Shown here piece by piece: positions 23,616 through 32,644 of a stretch of 39,892 nucleotides of DNA. Numbering within the stretch: position 1 is the first letter of the stretch; each line of letters begins with the position of its first letter. The notes beneath the pieces were generated by a model that searched no databases, was not told the DNA's origin, and saw nothing but the letters and a program-made list of their open reading frames with translations. The position numbers and the translations under genes were made by a program. The DNA is from Leptofilum sp050292445 (GTDB lineage Bacteria > Chloroflexota > Anaerolineae > Promineifilales > Promineifilaceae): positions 1 to 39,892 of the forward strand of contig JBNKLQ010000013.1 in the NCBI GenBank assembly GCA_050292445.1, read 5' to 3'.

Positions 23616-23983
23616 TGCAGCTAGTTTAATAAAAGAGAAAGAGGATACCGCCTACCGCCAAGTAAACTGGTATCCCCAAGAATCAGCAAAGCAATGAAAT
23701 CTCTGCTTTCTCCGTGAGAAAGGAGTCATTGCTCACCTGTTTTTATTGTAACGCCTTCTCCGCAATTTGCGTATGCGCAAAAAGGGCAGAAAGGGACTCA
23801 AAGATTTGTGAGCAGTTTGACGAACGCTTTGCTGAAGGAAACGGCCGATTCCAGCACCGGCTGGAATCGCCAGAAAAGGAGGTCAATGCCTGATAAAAGT
23901 TTACATAATCAAAAGTGATTTGCCCAAAAAAACCTTCAGTAAACGAATCATTATATCTAACCAAAATGGAATGGAGAATTTAG
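23616..23983. other. Leader region of the first sugar ABC transporter operon
   Basis: 368 bases with no credible gene. Visible structures are an inverted repeat GGATACC (23643-23649) with GGTATCC (23669-23675), and a 16-base near-palindrome around TTTGCG/GCGCAAA (23766-23781, one mismatched pair). There is also an ACGGCCGA near-match at about 23840. No operator like those before LacI-1 was found, and no promoter with both good hexamers. Confidence 0.4.
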
Positions 23984-25369
23984 ATGAAAACCCAACTGCT
24001 TAAAAAATTACCCTTACTTCTCGTCCTTGTGATCCTGATAGCCCTGGTGGCCTGCCAGGGGGACACCACCACAGACACAAACACAAACACAAACACAAAT
24101 ACAGATACAACTGCTGAAGATAACAGTGCCCAAAGTGAAGAGACTTCCGCTGCAACCGACGAAGGGCGCGTCTTCAGAATTTGGTATTATGAGCCAGAAG
24201 ACAATGCCATTGGCGCTTCCTGGGGCCAGGCTTTGGAAGATTTCCAGGCGGCACATCCTGAGGTGACGGTTGAATTTGAGTTGAAAACGTTTGAACAAAT
24301 TCAGCAGACCGCGCAAATGATCCTCAATACCGATGAAGCGCCAGACGTGATGGAGATCAACAAAGGCAACGCTACGGCCGGACTCTACGCCAAACAAGGC
24401 CTGCTCACGGATTTAACCGATGTAGCGGCCGAGCGTGGCTGGAATGATCTATTGGGCACCAGCTTGCAAACGACCGCCCGCTATAACGACCAGGGCATCA
24501 TGGGCGATGGCCCACTGTATGGCGTCACCACCTACGGTGAGTTTGTTATGGTTTATTACAATAAAGATATGTTTGCCGAGTATGGCCTGGAAGTGCCAAC
24601 CAGCCTTGAAGAGTTTGAAGCCATCGCCGATACCTTTGTTGAAGCGGGTATCGTGCCGATTTCTCTGGGGGCCTCCAGTGTCTGGCCAGAGACGCAAAAC
24701 TTCTATGAATTGGTACTCTACGAAGCGGACCGGGACCTAATTGAAGGGTACCAGCTTTTTGCCAGCGATGTCGATTTCCACGGCCCGGCCTTCACCTTTG
24801 GCGCAGAAAGGCTCGCTGAGCATGTGGCCAAAGGCTACTATGGCGACAATGCCAACGGCGTCATTCAGGACGATGCGACGGCCGCATTTGCTCAAGGCAA
24901 TTTCCCCATGATCCTCACCGGCAGCTGGATGTTTGGCAGCTTCCAAACCCAAATCACAGATTTTGATTGGGGCATCTTCATTCTACCTGGCAAGACCTAT
25001 AACACCGGCTCCGGTGGCAACTTGCTGGTTGTGCCAGAAAATGCCCAAAACAAAGACCTCGCTTATGAATTCCTGGATTTTGCCCTGGGCGAAAATGCCC
25101 AAACCGTGATGGCTAATTCTGGCGGCATTCCCATCAATGCAGATGTTTCCCAGATTGCCGATGACAAGAATCGAGAGTTAAACGAAGCGTTTGCCTCTAT
25201 TGTCGCCAATGACGGCCTGGCATTTTATCCAGATTGGCCTGCGCCAGGTTACATGGATGTGTTAGGTGGCAGTTTGCAAGAGCTCATCGCTGGCTCGGTG
25301 ACGCCGGATGCGTTCCTGGATCAAATCGCTGGCCCCTGGCAAGAGTACAAAGATAGCCTGGACCAATAA
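23984..25369 (+). CDS. ABC sugar transporter 1: extracellular solute-binding lipoprotein (family 1)
   Basis: 461 residues. The signal peptide with lipobox ALVAC (Cys24) is followed by a low-complexity Asp/Thr/Asn linker (DTNTNTNTNTD) encoded by ACAAAC-type hexamer repeats at 24072-24106. The binding-protein fold begins at FRIWYYEPEDNAIGASWGQALEDFQAAHPEV, with later TYGEFVMVYYNKDMFAEYGL and AFAQGNFPMILTGSWMFGS, as in MalE/UgpB-type proteins for oligosaccharides. GGAG precedes the ATG. Two permease genes follow. Substrate is inferred from neighbours to be a xylose-containing oligosaccharide. It has no full ACGGCCGT, although near-matches occur. Confidence 0.93.
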   Translation: MKTQLLKKLPLLLVLVILIALVACQGDTTTDTNTNTNTNTDTTAEDNSAQSEETSAATDEGRVFRIWYYEPEDNAIGASWGQALEDFQAAHPEVTVEFELKTFEQIQQTAQMILNTDEAPDVMEINKGNATAGLYAKQGLLTDLTDVAAERGWNDLLGTSLQTTARYNDQGIMGDGPLYGVTTYGEFVMVYYNKDMFAEYGLEVPTSLEEFEAIADTFVEAGIVPISLGASSVWPETQNFYELVLYEADRDLIEGYQLFASDVDFHGPAFTFGAERLAEHVAKGYYGDNANGVIQDDATAAFAQGNFPMILTGSWMFGSFQTQITDFDWGIFILPGKTYNTGSGGNLLVVPENAQNKDLAYEFLDFALGENAQTVMANSGGIPINADVSQIADDKNRELNEAFASIVANDGLAFYPDWPAPGYMDVLGGSLQELIAGSVTPDAFLDQIAGPWQEYKDSLDQ

Positions 25370-25381
25370 TCGGTGTGAGCA

Positions 25382-25477
25382 AAACCAGGCAGGTTTTCAT
25401 CGTAATTTAGCCAAAATGGTTCTTTGCAATACCAAATTGGCTTAATTTCAGACCCGCTTTGTAAACCTGTCTGGTTT
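25382..25477. repeat. Inverted repeat of the AAACCTGACAGGTTT family between SBP 1 and its permease
   Basis: AAACCAGGCAGGTTT (25382-25396) and AAACCTGTCTGGTTT (25463-25477) are complementary over 15 bases with one mismatch, spaced by 66 bases. The structure lies just after the binding-protein stop and just before the permease ribosome-binding site. Such hairpins often protect the upstream message and set lower permease levels. Confidence 0.7.
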
Positions 25478-25496
25478 CAAGAGAGGAGATTCCAAA

Positions 25497-26435
25497 ATGA
25501 GTGACAGCGCCTACCCCAACCAGATTCAAGCAGGTGCCCGTCAACGCCTTAAGTCATTTAGGGAAACTGGCTATGGCCTGTACCTGATCCCCGGCATTTC
25601 CCTTTTCACACTGTTGATCATCCTGCCCTTCCTGGCCAATGTCGGCATTAGCTTTACCCACTGGCAGGGCATTGGTGCACCAGAGTGGGCGGGGCTGGAA
25701 AATTATGCCCGGGCGCTGGGAGACACTATTTTTTGGACATCGTTTAAAAATAACCTGCTGCTCATCATCGCCATGACGATTATTCCTACCATCATTGGCT
25801 TGCTCCTGGCGGTAACTTTGTTTGATTTCATCAGCCAGCAGTTTGGCCCCGGTTGGGCCAGTTTTTTGCGGGCCGGGTTTTATTTGCCCCAAATTGTGCC
25901 CGTGGTGGTGGCGGCCATCGTCTGGAAATGGATTTTCCAGCCGGACTGGGGAGCTTTAAACTGGTTCTTAACCTCGGTTGGCTTAGAAAACTGGACACAA
26001 AACTGGCTGGGTAATGCCAACCTGGCCTTACCCTCGGTGATGCTGATGCTGGTTTGGTTCCAGATTGGCTATCCGCTGGTGATTTTCATGTCTGGCTTGC
26101 AGCGCGTGGACCCGCAGGTGTACGAAGCCGCCAAAATTGACGGTGCCAGCTGGTTCCAGACGTTTTGGTACGTCACCATTCACATGATCCGGCCAGAAAT
26201 TGCCGTGGTGGTGCTCACGACAACCATCGCCGCCTTGAAAACGTTTGGCCCCATCTACGCTATGACCAGCGGCGGGCCGGGCAATGCCACGACGGTGGCC
26301 TCCTATTTTGCCTGGAAAAACTTTTTTGAAAAATCAAATGTTGGCTATGGCTCCACAATGGCAACATTCATCACGGTGCTGGTTATTGGGATGACGTTCT
26401 GGTTTATCCGAATACAGGAACGGCACGAGGATTAA
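25497..26435 (+). CDS. ABC sugar transporter 1: MalF/UgpA-type permease
   Basis: 312 residues with six hydrophobic segments. The cytoplasmic EAA loop that docks the ATPase is EAAKIDGASWFQTFWYVTIHMIRP. The helix-1 pattern LIPGISLFTLLIILPFLANVGISF is typical of carbohydrate-uptake-1 (CUT1) family permeases. GAGAGGAG precedes the ATG. The stop is four bases from the next permease start, so they are a coupled pair. No ATPase gene is in the window; CUT1 systems commonly share a MalK/MsmK-like ATPase encoded elsewhere. Confidence 0.94.
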   Translation: MSDSAYPNQIQAGARQRLKSFRETGYGLYLIPGISLFTLLIILPFLANVGISFTHWQGIGAPEWAGLENYARALGDTIFWTSFKNNLLLIIAMTIIPTIIGLLLAVTLFDFISQQFGPGWASFLRAGFYLPQIVPVVVAAIVWKWIFQPDWGALNWFLTSVGLENWTQNWLGNANLALPSVMLMLVWFQIGYPLVIFMSGLQRVDPQVYEAAKIDGASWFQTFWYVTIHMIRPEIAVVVLTTTIAALKTFGPIYAMTSGGPGNATTVASYFAWKNFFEKSNVGYGSTMATFITVLVIGMTFWFIRIQERHED

Positions 26436-26439
26436 ACTT

Positions 26440-27306
26440 ATGAGCGACTTATCTGTAACACCTGCCCGCTCCCAACCATTTCGCTGGGATAAAGTTGCCA
26501 AGTATGTTACGCTGGTCGGCTTGTTGATCTTCTTGCTGATTGTGTTGTTCCCGTTTTTCATGATTACCATTAACTCGTTCAAAACGGAAGCGGAATACCT
26601 GGCTAATGGCCCGTTTAGCCTGCCCAAGAGTTTTGATTTAGGTGCGCTAAAAGCAACCTGGGATCTCACTGAGTATTCAACAAAATTAATGAACAGCCTG
26701 TTGATTAGCACGAGTACGGCCGTTCTCGCCGTCTCCCTCTCCCTTTTTAATGCCTATGCGCTGGGAATTGGCAAAATCAAGGGGCGCACCTTCTTCCTGA
26801 TGTTCTTTTTGATGGCCATCACCTTACCAGTAGAGTCACTCGCGTATCCGCTGTATTATCTTTTTAACCAGGTCGGCTTATACAACTCTCGATTGGGCGT
26901 TATTATCGCTACGGCCGCTTTGCACACCGCGTTTGGCACCTATCTACTCACCTCCGTCTTCCGCACCTTCAACCAAGATTTGCTGGAATCGGCCCGGCTG
27001 GATGGCTGTAACAAGTTCCAACTGCTGTTTCGGATTATCGTACCGCTCAACTGGCCCACGCTATCGGTGCTGTTTGTCTTCTTTTTCATCTGGACCTGGA
27101 ATGACTTTTTCCTGCCGCTCATCTTTCTCATTTCCAATTCCAAACAAACGGTGCCCATTGCCATGGCCTTGGCTCGCGGCGAGCGTGGCATGGTGATTAC
27201 GACACAAAGCGCGGCTGCTTTTTTAGGCGTGGTGCCCGCCTTCATTTTCTTTTTGCTATTCCAGCGCACCCTGACCAAAGGCATCATGTCGGGGGCGACC
27301 AAATAA
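26440..27306 (+). CDS. ABC sugar transporter 1: MalG/UgpE-type permease
   Basis: 288 residues with six hydrophobic segments and the EAA loop ESARLDGCNKFQLLFRIIVPLNWP. The periplasmic TINSFKTEAEYLANGPFSLP following helix 1 is characteristic of MalG-like CUT1 permeases. It pairs with the MalF-like permease four bases upstream. The gene carries one ACGGCCGT, encoding Thr-Ala-Val. Confidence 0.94.
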   Translation: MSDLSVTPARSQPFRWDKVAKYVTLVGLLIFLLIVLFPFFMITINSFKTEAEYLANGPFSLPKSFDLGALKATWDLTEYSTKLMNSLLISTSTAVLAVSLSLFNAYALGIGKIKGRTFFLMFFLMAITLPVESLAYPLYYLFNQVGLYNSRLGVIIATAALHTAFGTYLLTSVFRTFNQDLLESARLDGCNKFQLLFRIIVPLNWPTLSVLFVFFFIWTWNDFFLPLIFLISNSKQTVPIAMALARGERGMVITTQSAAAFLGVVPAFIFFLLFQRTLTKGIMSGATK

Positions 27307-27315
27307 CTAGTACTA

Positions 27316-27409
27316 AAACCTGACAGGTCTGCAAGTAGGCACTTCTTTAAGCAAGTATTGCGAGGCGAAGAATCTTCTTGACAAAGCACTTTGCAGACAT
27401 GTCAGGTTT
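27316..27409. repeat. Inverted repeat of the AAACCTGACAGGTTT family between permease and alpha-xylosidase
   Basis: AAACCTGACAGGTCTGCAAG (from 27316) pairs with the arm at 27388-27409 (ends ACATGTCAGGTTT) over about 20 bases with few mismatches. A further AAACCTGACA lies directly before the GH31 start codon (27431-27440). Confidence 0.7.
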
Positions 27410-27440
27410 ACCGAAATTCGTCTAACAAGGAAACCTGACA

Positions 27441-29765
27441 ATGAAATTCACAGATGGCTACTGGCATTTCCGCACGGATGCCACCCCCTATTTTCCGGTC
27501 CATGTGCATGATGTGGCAACAGAATCTGACGCGCTCATCGTTTATGGCACGACCAAACGGCTCACTAATCGGGGTGACACGCTTAATATCGGTCTGCTCA
27601 CGGTGCGCTTTTCCTCGCCTATGCCAGATGTGATTCGGGTCCAACTATGGCACCATAAAGGACAACGGCCGTTGCACCCCACCTTCGCCCTCAACTACCA
27701 ACCCGATACCCACGTCCGCATCCAAAACGAACCCGGCTTTGCCAGCCTCACCAGCGGCAATCTCATTGTTCATGTGGACAAAGGGGACGAATGGCGCATC
27801 GACTTTCTCAATGATGAGCGCCTGCTGACGCACAGCGGTTGGCGCGGGATGGGCTATGTGGATGTTGAGGAGAACGGCCGTTTCATCCATGAACAGCTCA
27901 ACCTCAGCGTCGGCGAAAACGTCTACGGTCTGGGCGAGCGCTTCACCCCGTTTGTTAAAAACGGGCAGGTTGTTGATATGTGGAATGAAGACGGCGGCAC
28001 CAGCAGCGAACTGGCCTACAAAAACGTGCCCTTCTACCTCACCAATCGCGGCTACGGCGTTTTTATCAATCACCCTGAAAAAGTGTCACTGGAAATCGGC
28101 TCCGAAAAGGTAGAGCGCGTTCAGTTCAGCGTGCCTGGCGAAATGCTGGATTACTGCCTCATCAACGGTCCGACGCCCAAAGAGGTACTCAGCCGCTACA
28201 CGGCGCTCACCGGTCGGCCTGCCTTGCCGCCCGCCTGGTCCTTTGGCCTCTGGCTTTCCACCTCCTTTACTACCGATTACGACGAAGCCACCGTCACCAG
28301 CTTTGTGCAAGGCATGGCCGACCGCGACATTCCATTGCACGTTTTCCACTTCGACTGCTTCTGGATGAAAGAGTTCCATTGGACCAACCTAGAGTGGGAC
28401 GAACGCCTCTTCCCCGATCCAGAAGGGATGCTGCGCCGTCTCAAAGAGCGCGACCTGCACATCTGCGTCTGGATCAATCCGTACATTGCCCAGCGCTCGG
28501 CCCTTTTTGATGAAGGGATGGCCAACGGCTACCTGGTCAAAAAGCCCAACGGCGACGTCTGGCAGTGGGATCGGTGGCAAGCGGGTATGGGCCTGGTCGA
28601 TTTCACCAATCCAGACGCCTGCCGCTGGTTTAGCGACAAGCTGCGCAGCTTGCTCGACATGGGCGTGGATTGCTTCAAAACTGACTTTGGCGAACGCATC
28701 CCCACCGATGTCGTCTATCACGATGGCTCCGACCCGGTAAAGATGCACAACTACTACACCCACCTCTATAACAAAACCGTTTTTGATTTGCTGCAAGCAG
28801 AACGCGGCCTTGGTGAGGCCGTCCTGTTTGCCCGCTCGGCCACCGCTGGGGGGCAGCAGTTCCCGGTCCATTGGGGCGGCGACTGCACGGCCACGTTTGA
28901 ATCCATGGCCGAAAGTTTGCGCGGCGGCTTGTCGCTTTCGCTGTCTGGCTTTGGCTTTTGGAGCCACGATATTGGCGGTTTTGAGCTAACCGCACCCGCC
29001 AAGGTGTACAAACGCTGGTGTGCCTTTGGCCTGCTATCGTCACACAGCCGCCTGCACGGCAGTGGTTCTTACCGCGTACCCTGGCTGTTTGATGAAGAGG
29101 CAGTGGATGTGCTGCGCCATTTCACTAAATTGAAGTGCAGCCTGATGCCTTATCTGTATGGCGCGGCGCAGGAAGCGCATACAAATGGCATCCCCACCCT
29201 GCGTGCCATGATGCTGGAATTTCCCGACGATCCCGGCTGTGACACGCTGGATCGCCAATACATGCTGGGGGATGCGCTGCTAGTTGCACCTGTGTTCCGC
29301 CACGACAACGTGGTGGATTATTATCTGCCGCCAGGCCGCTGGACCCATTTTTTCACTGGCGAAATACGGGAAGGTGGCTGCTGGCAGCGGGACTCATACG
29401 ACTTTTTTAGCCTGCCGCTGTGGGTACGGCCGAACAGCATTATCCCCATTGGCAGCAACAACAGCCGTCCTGATTACGACTTCGCCGCTGGGGTGACATT
29501 TCATCTGTTTGGGTTGGAAGAGGGTACGGCCGTTTCCCGTACCGTCCCCAATCTGCAAGGCGAAACCGACATCACCCTGCACGTTCGTCGTGAAGGCAGC
29601 AGGCTGCACATTGAGGCAGAAGGGGCAACAAAGCCGTGGAAAGTGTTGCTGCGGGGGGAAACGGCCGTAACCACCATCACCGGCGGGACGACCCAAGCCA
29701 CCGACCAGGGTATCTTGCTACAACCGAACAAAGACACGCCCCGTCTCACCGTCCAGCTTTCCTGA
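27441..29765 (+). CDS. yicI: GH31 alpha-xylosidase (YicI-like)
   Basis: 774 residues, the same size and sequence plan as E. coli YicI, with near-identical blocks. The nucleophile Asp415 is in CFKTDFGERIPTDVVYHDGS; YicI has Asp416 in the same setting. The acid/base Asp481 is in PVHWGGDCTATFESMAESL (YicI Asp482). Substrate-shaping residues in SGFGFWSHDIGGFE and the RWCAFGLLSSHSRLHGS block are also shared. YicI-type enzymes release alpha-linked xylose from isoprimeverose and related units of xyloglucan. No signal peptide, so it acts on imported oligosaccharides. It ends the operon of ABC transporter 1. Four ACGGCCGT octamers lie inside. Confidence 0.95.
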   Translation: MKFTDGYWHFRTDATPYFPVHVHDVATESDALIVYGTTKRLTNRGDTLNIGLLTVRFSSPMPDVIRVQLWHHKGQRPLHPTFALNYQPDTHVRIQNEPGFASLTSGNLIVHVDKGDEWRIDFLNDERLLTHSGWRGMGYVDVEENGRFIHEQLNLSVGENVYGLGERFTPFVKNGQVVDMWNEDGGTSSELAYKNVPFYLTNRGYGVFINHPEKVSLEIGSEKVERVQFSVPGEMLDYCLINGPTPKEVLSRYTALTGRPALPPAWSFGLWLSTSFTTDYDEATVTSFVQGMADRDIPLHVFHFDCFWMKEFHWTNLEWDERLFPDPEGMLRRLKERDLHICVWINPYIAQRSALFDEGMANGYLVKKPNGDVWQWDRWQAGMGLVDFTNPDACRWFSDKLRSLLDMGVDCFKTDFGERIPTDVVYHDGSDPVKMHNYYTHLYNKTVFDLLQAERGLGEAVLFARSATAGGQQFPVHWGGDCTATFESMAESLRGGLSLSLSGFGFWSHDIGGFELTAPAKVYKRWCAFGLLSSHSRLHGSGSYRVPWLFDEEAVDVLRHFTKLKCSLMPYLYGAAQEAHTNGIPTLRAMMLEFPDDPGCDTLDRQYMLGDALLVAPVFRHDNVVDYYLPPGRWTHFFTGEIREGGCWQRDSYDFFSLPLWVRPNSIIPIGSNNSRPDYDFAAGVTFHLFGLEEGTAVSRTVPNLQGETDITLHVRREGSRLHIEAEGATKPWKVLLRGETAVTTITGGTTQATDQGILLQPNKDTPRLTVQLS

Positions 29766-29777
29766 TAAACAAGCGAT

Positions 29778-29842
29778 AATGGGACACTGGTTACCAGTAA
29801 TGAAAAAAATCTGTGTTCATCTGTATTGATCAGTGTCCCATT
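29778..29842. repeat. Inverted repeat after the alpha-xylosidase gene
   Basis: AATGGGACACTG (29778-29789) and CAGTGTCCCATT (29831-29842) are perfectly complementary around a 41-base loop that contains AATCTGTGTTCATCTGT. It lies 12 bases after the stop codon and could act as a terminator or be a REP-like dispersed repeat. Confidence 0.7.
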
Positions 29843-29980
29843 TTCGTAAGCGCAACCTAATATACGAGCCAGAAGCAGAAAACAAATTCACTTCAGCAAA
29901 AAAAAGTAACTCACGCCCCGCTTTGTTGCCTTCCAAAGGCCACATTTCCGTTCATCTTTCACAATAAAAGCCCCAAACAG

Positions 29981-30009
29981 TTGACAGATGGTACAAAAAC
30001 GGCTATTTT
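29981..30009 (+). promoter_or_regulatory. Promoter of LacI-2
   Basis: TTGACA (29981-29986), exactly 17 bases, then TATTTT (30004-30009). It overlaps an upstream in-frame start for LacI-2 and so helps decide that the true start is 30054. Confidence 0.8.
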
Positions 30010-30010
30010 A

Positions 30011-30026
30011 TTGCAAACGCTTGCAA
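30011..30026. promoter_or_regulatory. LacI-type operator before LacI-2
   Basis: TTGCAAACGCTTGCAA is palindromic in seven of eight pairs with a central CG. It begins one base after the -10 box, so a bound repressor would cover the transcription start. It resembles the operator before the second SBP (31182). Confidence 0.85.
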
Positions 30027-30053
30027 ATGAATTGGGAAGAGTTGGGAATTGGT

Positions 30054-31082
30054 ATGAAGCGTAACAAATCCTCTAGCGAAGTTACAATTAAAGATGTTGC
30101 CAAAGAGGCTGGTGTTTCCTACTCCACCGTCTCTCGCGTTGTCAATAACAAGTCGTATGTCAATCAGGAAACGCGTGAACGGGTGCTGCAAGCAATGCTG
30201 CGCCTGGGCTACCAGGTTAATTTGCACGCACGCAGCCTGGCCGGAGGCCAATCGAACGTCATTGGCCTGCTGGTTGTCGATTTGACCACCCAGTACATGG
30301 GCGAAATTATCAGCGGCATTGATGACGTGCTGGCAGCCAACCAGTACGAACTCATGCTGTACACCACGCATCGACGCAAGGCAAAGGAATCGGTGTATGT
30401 ACACATGATGGCTCGTGGCCTGGCCGATGGCCTGCTGATCAGCCTGCCGCGTGAGCCAGAAGCGTATCTCCAATCGCTGCGCCAGAAAGGGTTTCCCTAC
30501 GTCATTATCGATCATCGCAGTGAAGAAGCATCCGATCTCTTTGTCTCGGCTGACAATTACCAGGGTGGTTATGACGCCACCAAACACCTGATTGAACTGG
30601 GACATCGGCGTATTGGCATCGTCACTGGCTGGATAGACATGGTGAGTGCCCAGGATCGTTTAAAAGGATATCAAGCTGCCCTGGCTGATGCAGGCATACC
30701 GTTTGAGGAAGAGCTGTTATTTATAGGGGATTTCTCCCAACCAGGTGGTTTTAATGGTGGCACTTATTTGCTGGAGTTGGCGGACCGGCCAACGGCCGTA
30801 TTTGCTTCCAACGATATTTCTGCTATGGGCGTCATCGAAGCCGCCCGGGCGCACGGCCTCCAGGTGCCGCGCGATATTTCCGTGGTGGGCTTTGACGATA
30901 TTCCTACGGCCGCTCTGCTTAGCCCCCAACTCACCACCATGCGTCAGCCCTTGCAAAAAATGGGCCGATCGGCCACACAAATGCTGCTGGACTTGCTGAA
31001 AAATCCTGAAGATCGACCAGAAAGCATTATTTTTCCTACCGAGCTTATCGTTCGCGAAACAACCGCGCCACCCTATTCTTAG
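30054..31082 (+). CDS. LacI-family transcriptional regulator (LacI-2)
   Basis: 342 residues from the ATG at 30054; an upstream in-frame ATG at 29988 lies inside the promoter and would add non-homologous residues. The headpiece is VTIKDVAKEAGVSYSTVSRVVNNKSYVNQETRERVL with hinge NLHARSLAGGQSNVIGLLV. The effector domain includes LPREPEAYLQSLRQKGFPYVIIDHRSEEASDLFVSADN and RPTAVFASNDISAMGVIEAA, ending in the family's QPLQKMGRSATQMLLDLL. It precedes ABC transporter 2 and the xylAB-type genes, and both it and that operon have matching operators. The inducer is likely xylose or a xylo-oligosaccharide. Confidence 0.94.
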   Translation: MKRNKSSSEVTIKDVAKEAGVSYSTVSRVVNNKSYVNQETRERVLQAMLRLGYQVNLHARSLAGGQSNVIGLLVVDLTTQYMGEIISGIDDVLAANQYELMLYTTHRRKAKESVYVHMMARGLADGLLISLPREPEAYLQSLRQKGFPYVIIDHRSEEASDLFVSADNYQGGYDATKHLIELGHRRIGIVTGWIDMVSAQDRLKGYQAALADAGIPFEEELLFIGDFSQPGGFNGGTYLLELADRPTAVFASNDISAMGVIEAARAHGLQVPRDISVVGFDDIPTAALLSPQLTTMRQPLQKMGRSATQMLLDLLKNPEDRPESIIFPTELIVRETTAPPYS

Positions 31083-31176
31083 CGGATAATTTTCTAATTG
31101 GATTACAAAGTTGGCTAGTTGGAGCAAGCAAGAGGAGGTGAAAATTAAAGAGAATTAGCAAGAAAATTTTTTTGAA

Positions 31177-31195
31177 TGTTATGCAAACGTTTTCA
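31177..31195 (+). promoter_or_regulatory. Operator and overlapping extended -10 before ABC transporter 2
   Basis: TGCAAACGTTTTCA (31182-31195) matches the LacI-type plan with central CG and six of seven symmetric pairs. It shares TGCAAACG with the operator before LacI-2. It overlaps a TGT-TATGCA extended -10 (31177-31185), with a possible TTAGCA -35 (31155-31160). Confidence 0.7.
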
Positions 31196-31225
31196 GAAAT
31201 TCTGATCACAAGGAGAGGAAATACG

Positions 31226-32629
31226 ATGCGCAAGTTAAGAATCGCTTTGATGATACTGTTATTGGCAGCAGGCATGGTCCTGGCTGCCTGTGGCGGACAG
31301 ACCGATGACACCACCACAGAAGAAACCGGTACCGAAGATACGGCCGTTCAAGAAGATACCACAACCGAAGATACATCTTCCTCAGAAGCGGCCGACGCCC
31401 CTGCTGACGCCGCCGATGAATGCAGTGAAGTGGTAGAAGTTGAGTGGTGGCACATTTCCACCATTGAGGCAGAACAGGCGTATTGGCAGTCCAAAGCCGA
31501 TGCCTTTGTGGCCGACAATCCCTGTGTGCAAATCAACATCACCGTGCTGGAAAATGAAGCATTTAAAGCACGCCTTACCACTGTGATGCAGTCTGGTGAA
31601 CCGCCGGACATCTTCCAGAGTTGGGGTGGTGGTGTTTTGTGGGCCTATGCCGATGCTGGTTTGCTGCGAGACATTACACCTGAGCTTGAAGGAGAATGGC
31701 GAGATTCTATTGGTGCGAAGTCTGCCCTGGAGCTGTTTGGCAAAGACGGGGCTTATTACGGCATTCCTTGGGAATGGGGTGCGGTTGGCATGTATTACAA
31801 CAAAGATTTGTTTGAGCAAGCAGGGCTTGATCCGGAAAATCCCCCGACAACGTGGAGTGAATTTTTAAGCACTGTGCAAACGTTGAAAGATGCGGGCATT
31901 ACCCCCATTACCGTGGGGGAGGGCGACAAGTGGCCCGGCCATTTTTGGTGGGTTTACCTTGCTATTCGCAACGGCGGTCAGCAAGCGTTCCTGGATGCCT
32001 TTAATCGGGATGGCAGCTTTACCGATGCCCCCTTTGTAAAAGCAGGAGAAGATTTGCAAGACCTGATTGCCCTTGATCCGTTCCCTGAAGGGTATCTTGG
32101 TTTTACTTATAATGACTCTGCGGCCGTTTTTGGCAATGGTGAAGCCGCGATGGAATTGATGGGACAATGGCATCAAAACGTCCAGAAGGATTCCAGCGAA
32201 GACGGTGTAGGCGTCACCAATCTGGGCTGGTTCGAATTCCCGATGGTTGAGGGTGGTGCAGGCAACGCCAGCGACGTTCTCGGTGGTGGTGATGGTTTTG
32301 GCATTGGTAAAGATGCGCCCGATGCGGCCGTTGCCTTTGCCCGCTTCCTGACCAGTGCGGAAAATCAGGTTGATGCTCTGGAAACCGTAGGGTTTGGTCC
32401 CCCAACAGCCACAGACGCCCAAAGCGCCATCACGGATCCGGTGCAGTTGCAAATTCTGGAAGCCCGGAACAATGCGGCGTACTTCCAGCTTTACTATGAT
32501 CAATTCTTACCCCCTGCCGTGGGCGGTGCGGTGAACGATGCCGTCGAGCAAATTTTTGCCGGTGTTACCTCGCCAGAAGAAGCAGCGCAGCAAGTTGAAG
32601 AATCTGCTGCTCAGGAACTTGGGAACTAA
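31226..32629 (+). CDS. ABC sugar transporter 2: extracellular solute-binding lipoprotein (family 1)
   Basis: 467 residues from the ATG at 31226 (AAGGAGAGG upstream); a longer frame from 31172 would run through the operator. Signal peptide with lipobox VLAAC (Cys22), then a linker of about 45 Thr/Glu/Asp/Ala residues that contains one ACGGCCGT-coded Thr-Ala-Val. The binding domain has VEWWHISTIEAEQAYWQSKADAF, PPDIFQSWGGGVLWAYADAGLL, GAVGMYYNKDLFEQAGLDPE and NGEAAMELMGQWHQ, typical of CUT1 oligosaccharide binders. It heads the operon running to xylulokinase. Confidence 0.93.
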   Translation: MRKLRIALMILLLAAGMVLAACGGQTDDTTTEETGTEDTAVQEDTTTEDTSSSEAADAPADAADECSEVVEVEWWHISTIEAEQAYWQSKADAFVADNPCVQINITVLENEAFKARLTTVMQSGEPPDIFQSWGGGVLWAYADAGLLRDITPELEGEWRDSIGAKSALELFGKDGAYYGIPWEWGAVGMYYNKDLFEQAGLDPENPPTTWSEFLSTVQTLKDAGITPITVGEGDKWPGHFWWVYLAIRNGGQQAFLDAFNRDGSFTDAPFVKAGEDLQDLIALDPFPEGYLGFTYNDSAAVFGNGEAAMELMGQWHQNVQKDSSEDGVGVTNLGWFEFPMVEGGAGNASDVLGGGDGFGIGKDAPDAAVAFARFLTSAENQVDALETVGFGPPTATDAQSAITDPVQLQILEARNNAAYFQLYYDQFLPPAVGGAVNDAVEQIFAGVTSPEEAAQQVEESAAQELGN

Positions 32630-32644
32630 CTAACCAAGAGAATG

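Noticed and set aside
23743..23964. 73-codon minus-strand frame in the leader of ABC transporter 1
   Set aside because: No ribosome-binding site or family features; composition looks like translated non-coding DNA.
24072..24106. Possible CRISPR-like repeat
   Set aside because: The units are six bases, in frame and inside a coding linker; no repeat-spacer structure exists anywhere in the window.
29988..30053. Upstream in-frame start of LacI-2
   Set aside because: It lies within a TTGACA-17-TATTTT promoter and runs through the operator; the headpiece begins naturally after 30054.
31865..32503. 212-codon minus-strand frame inside SBP 2 (and similar long frames opposite GH31 and xylA)
   Set aside because: The plus-strand frames have clear family motifs; these antisense frames have none and arise from codon bias.
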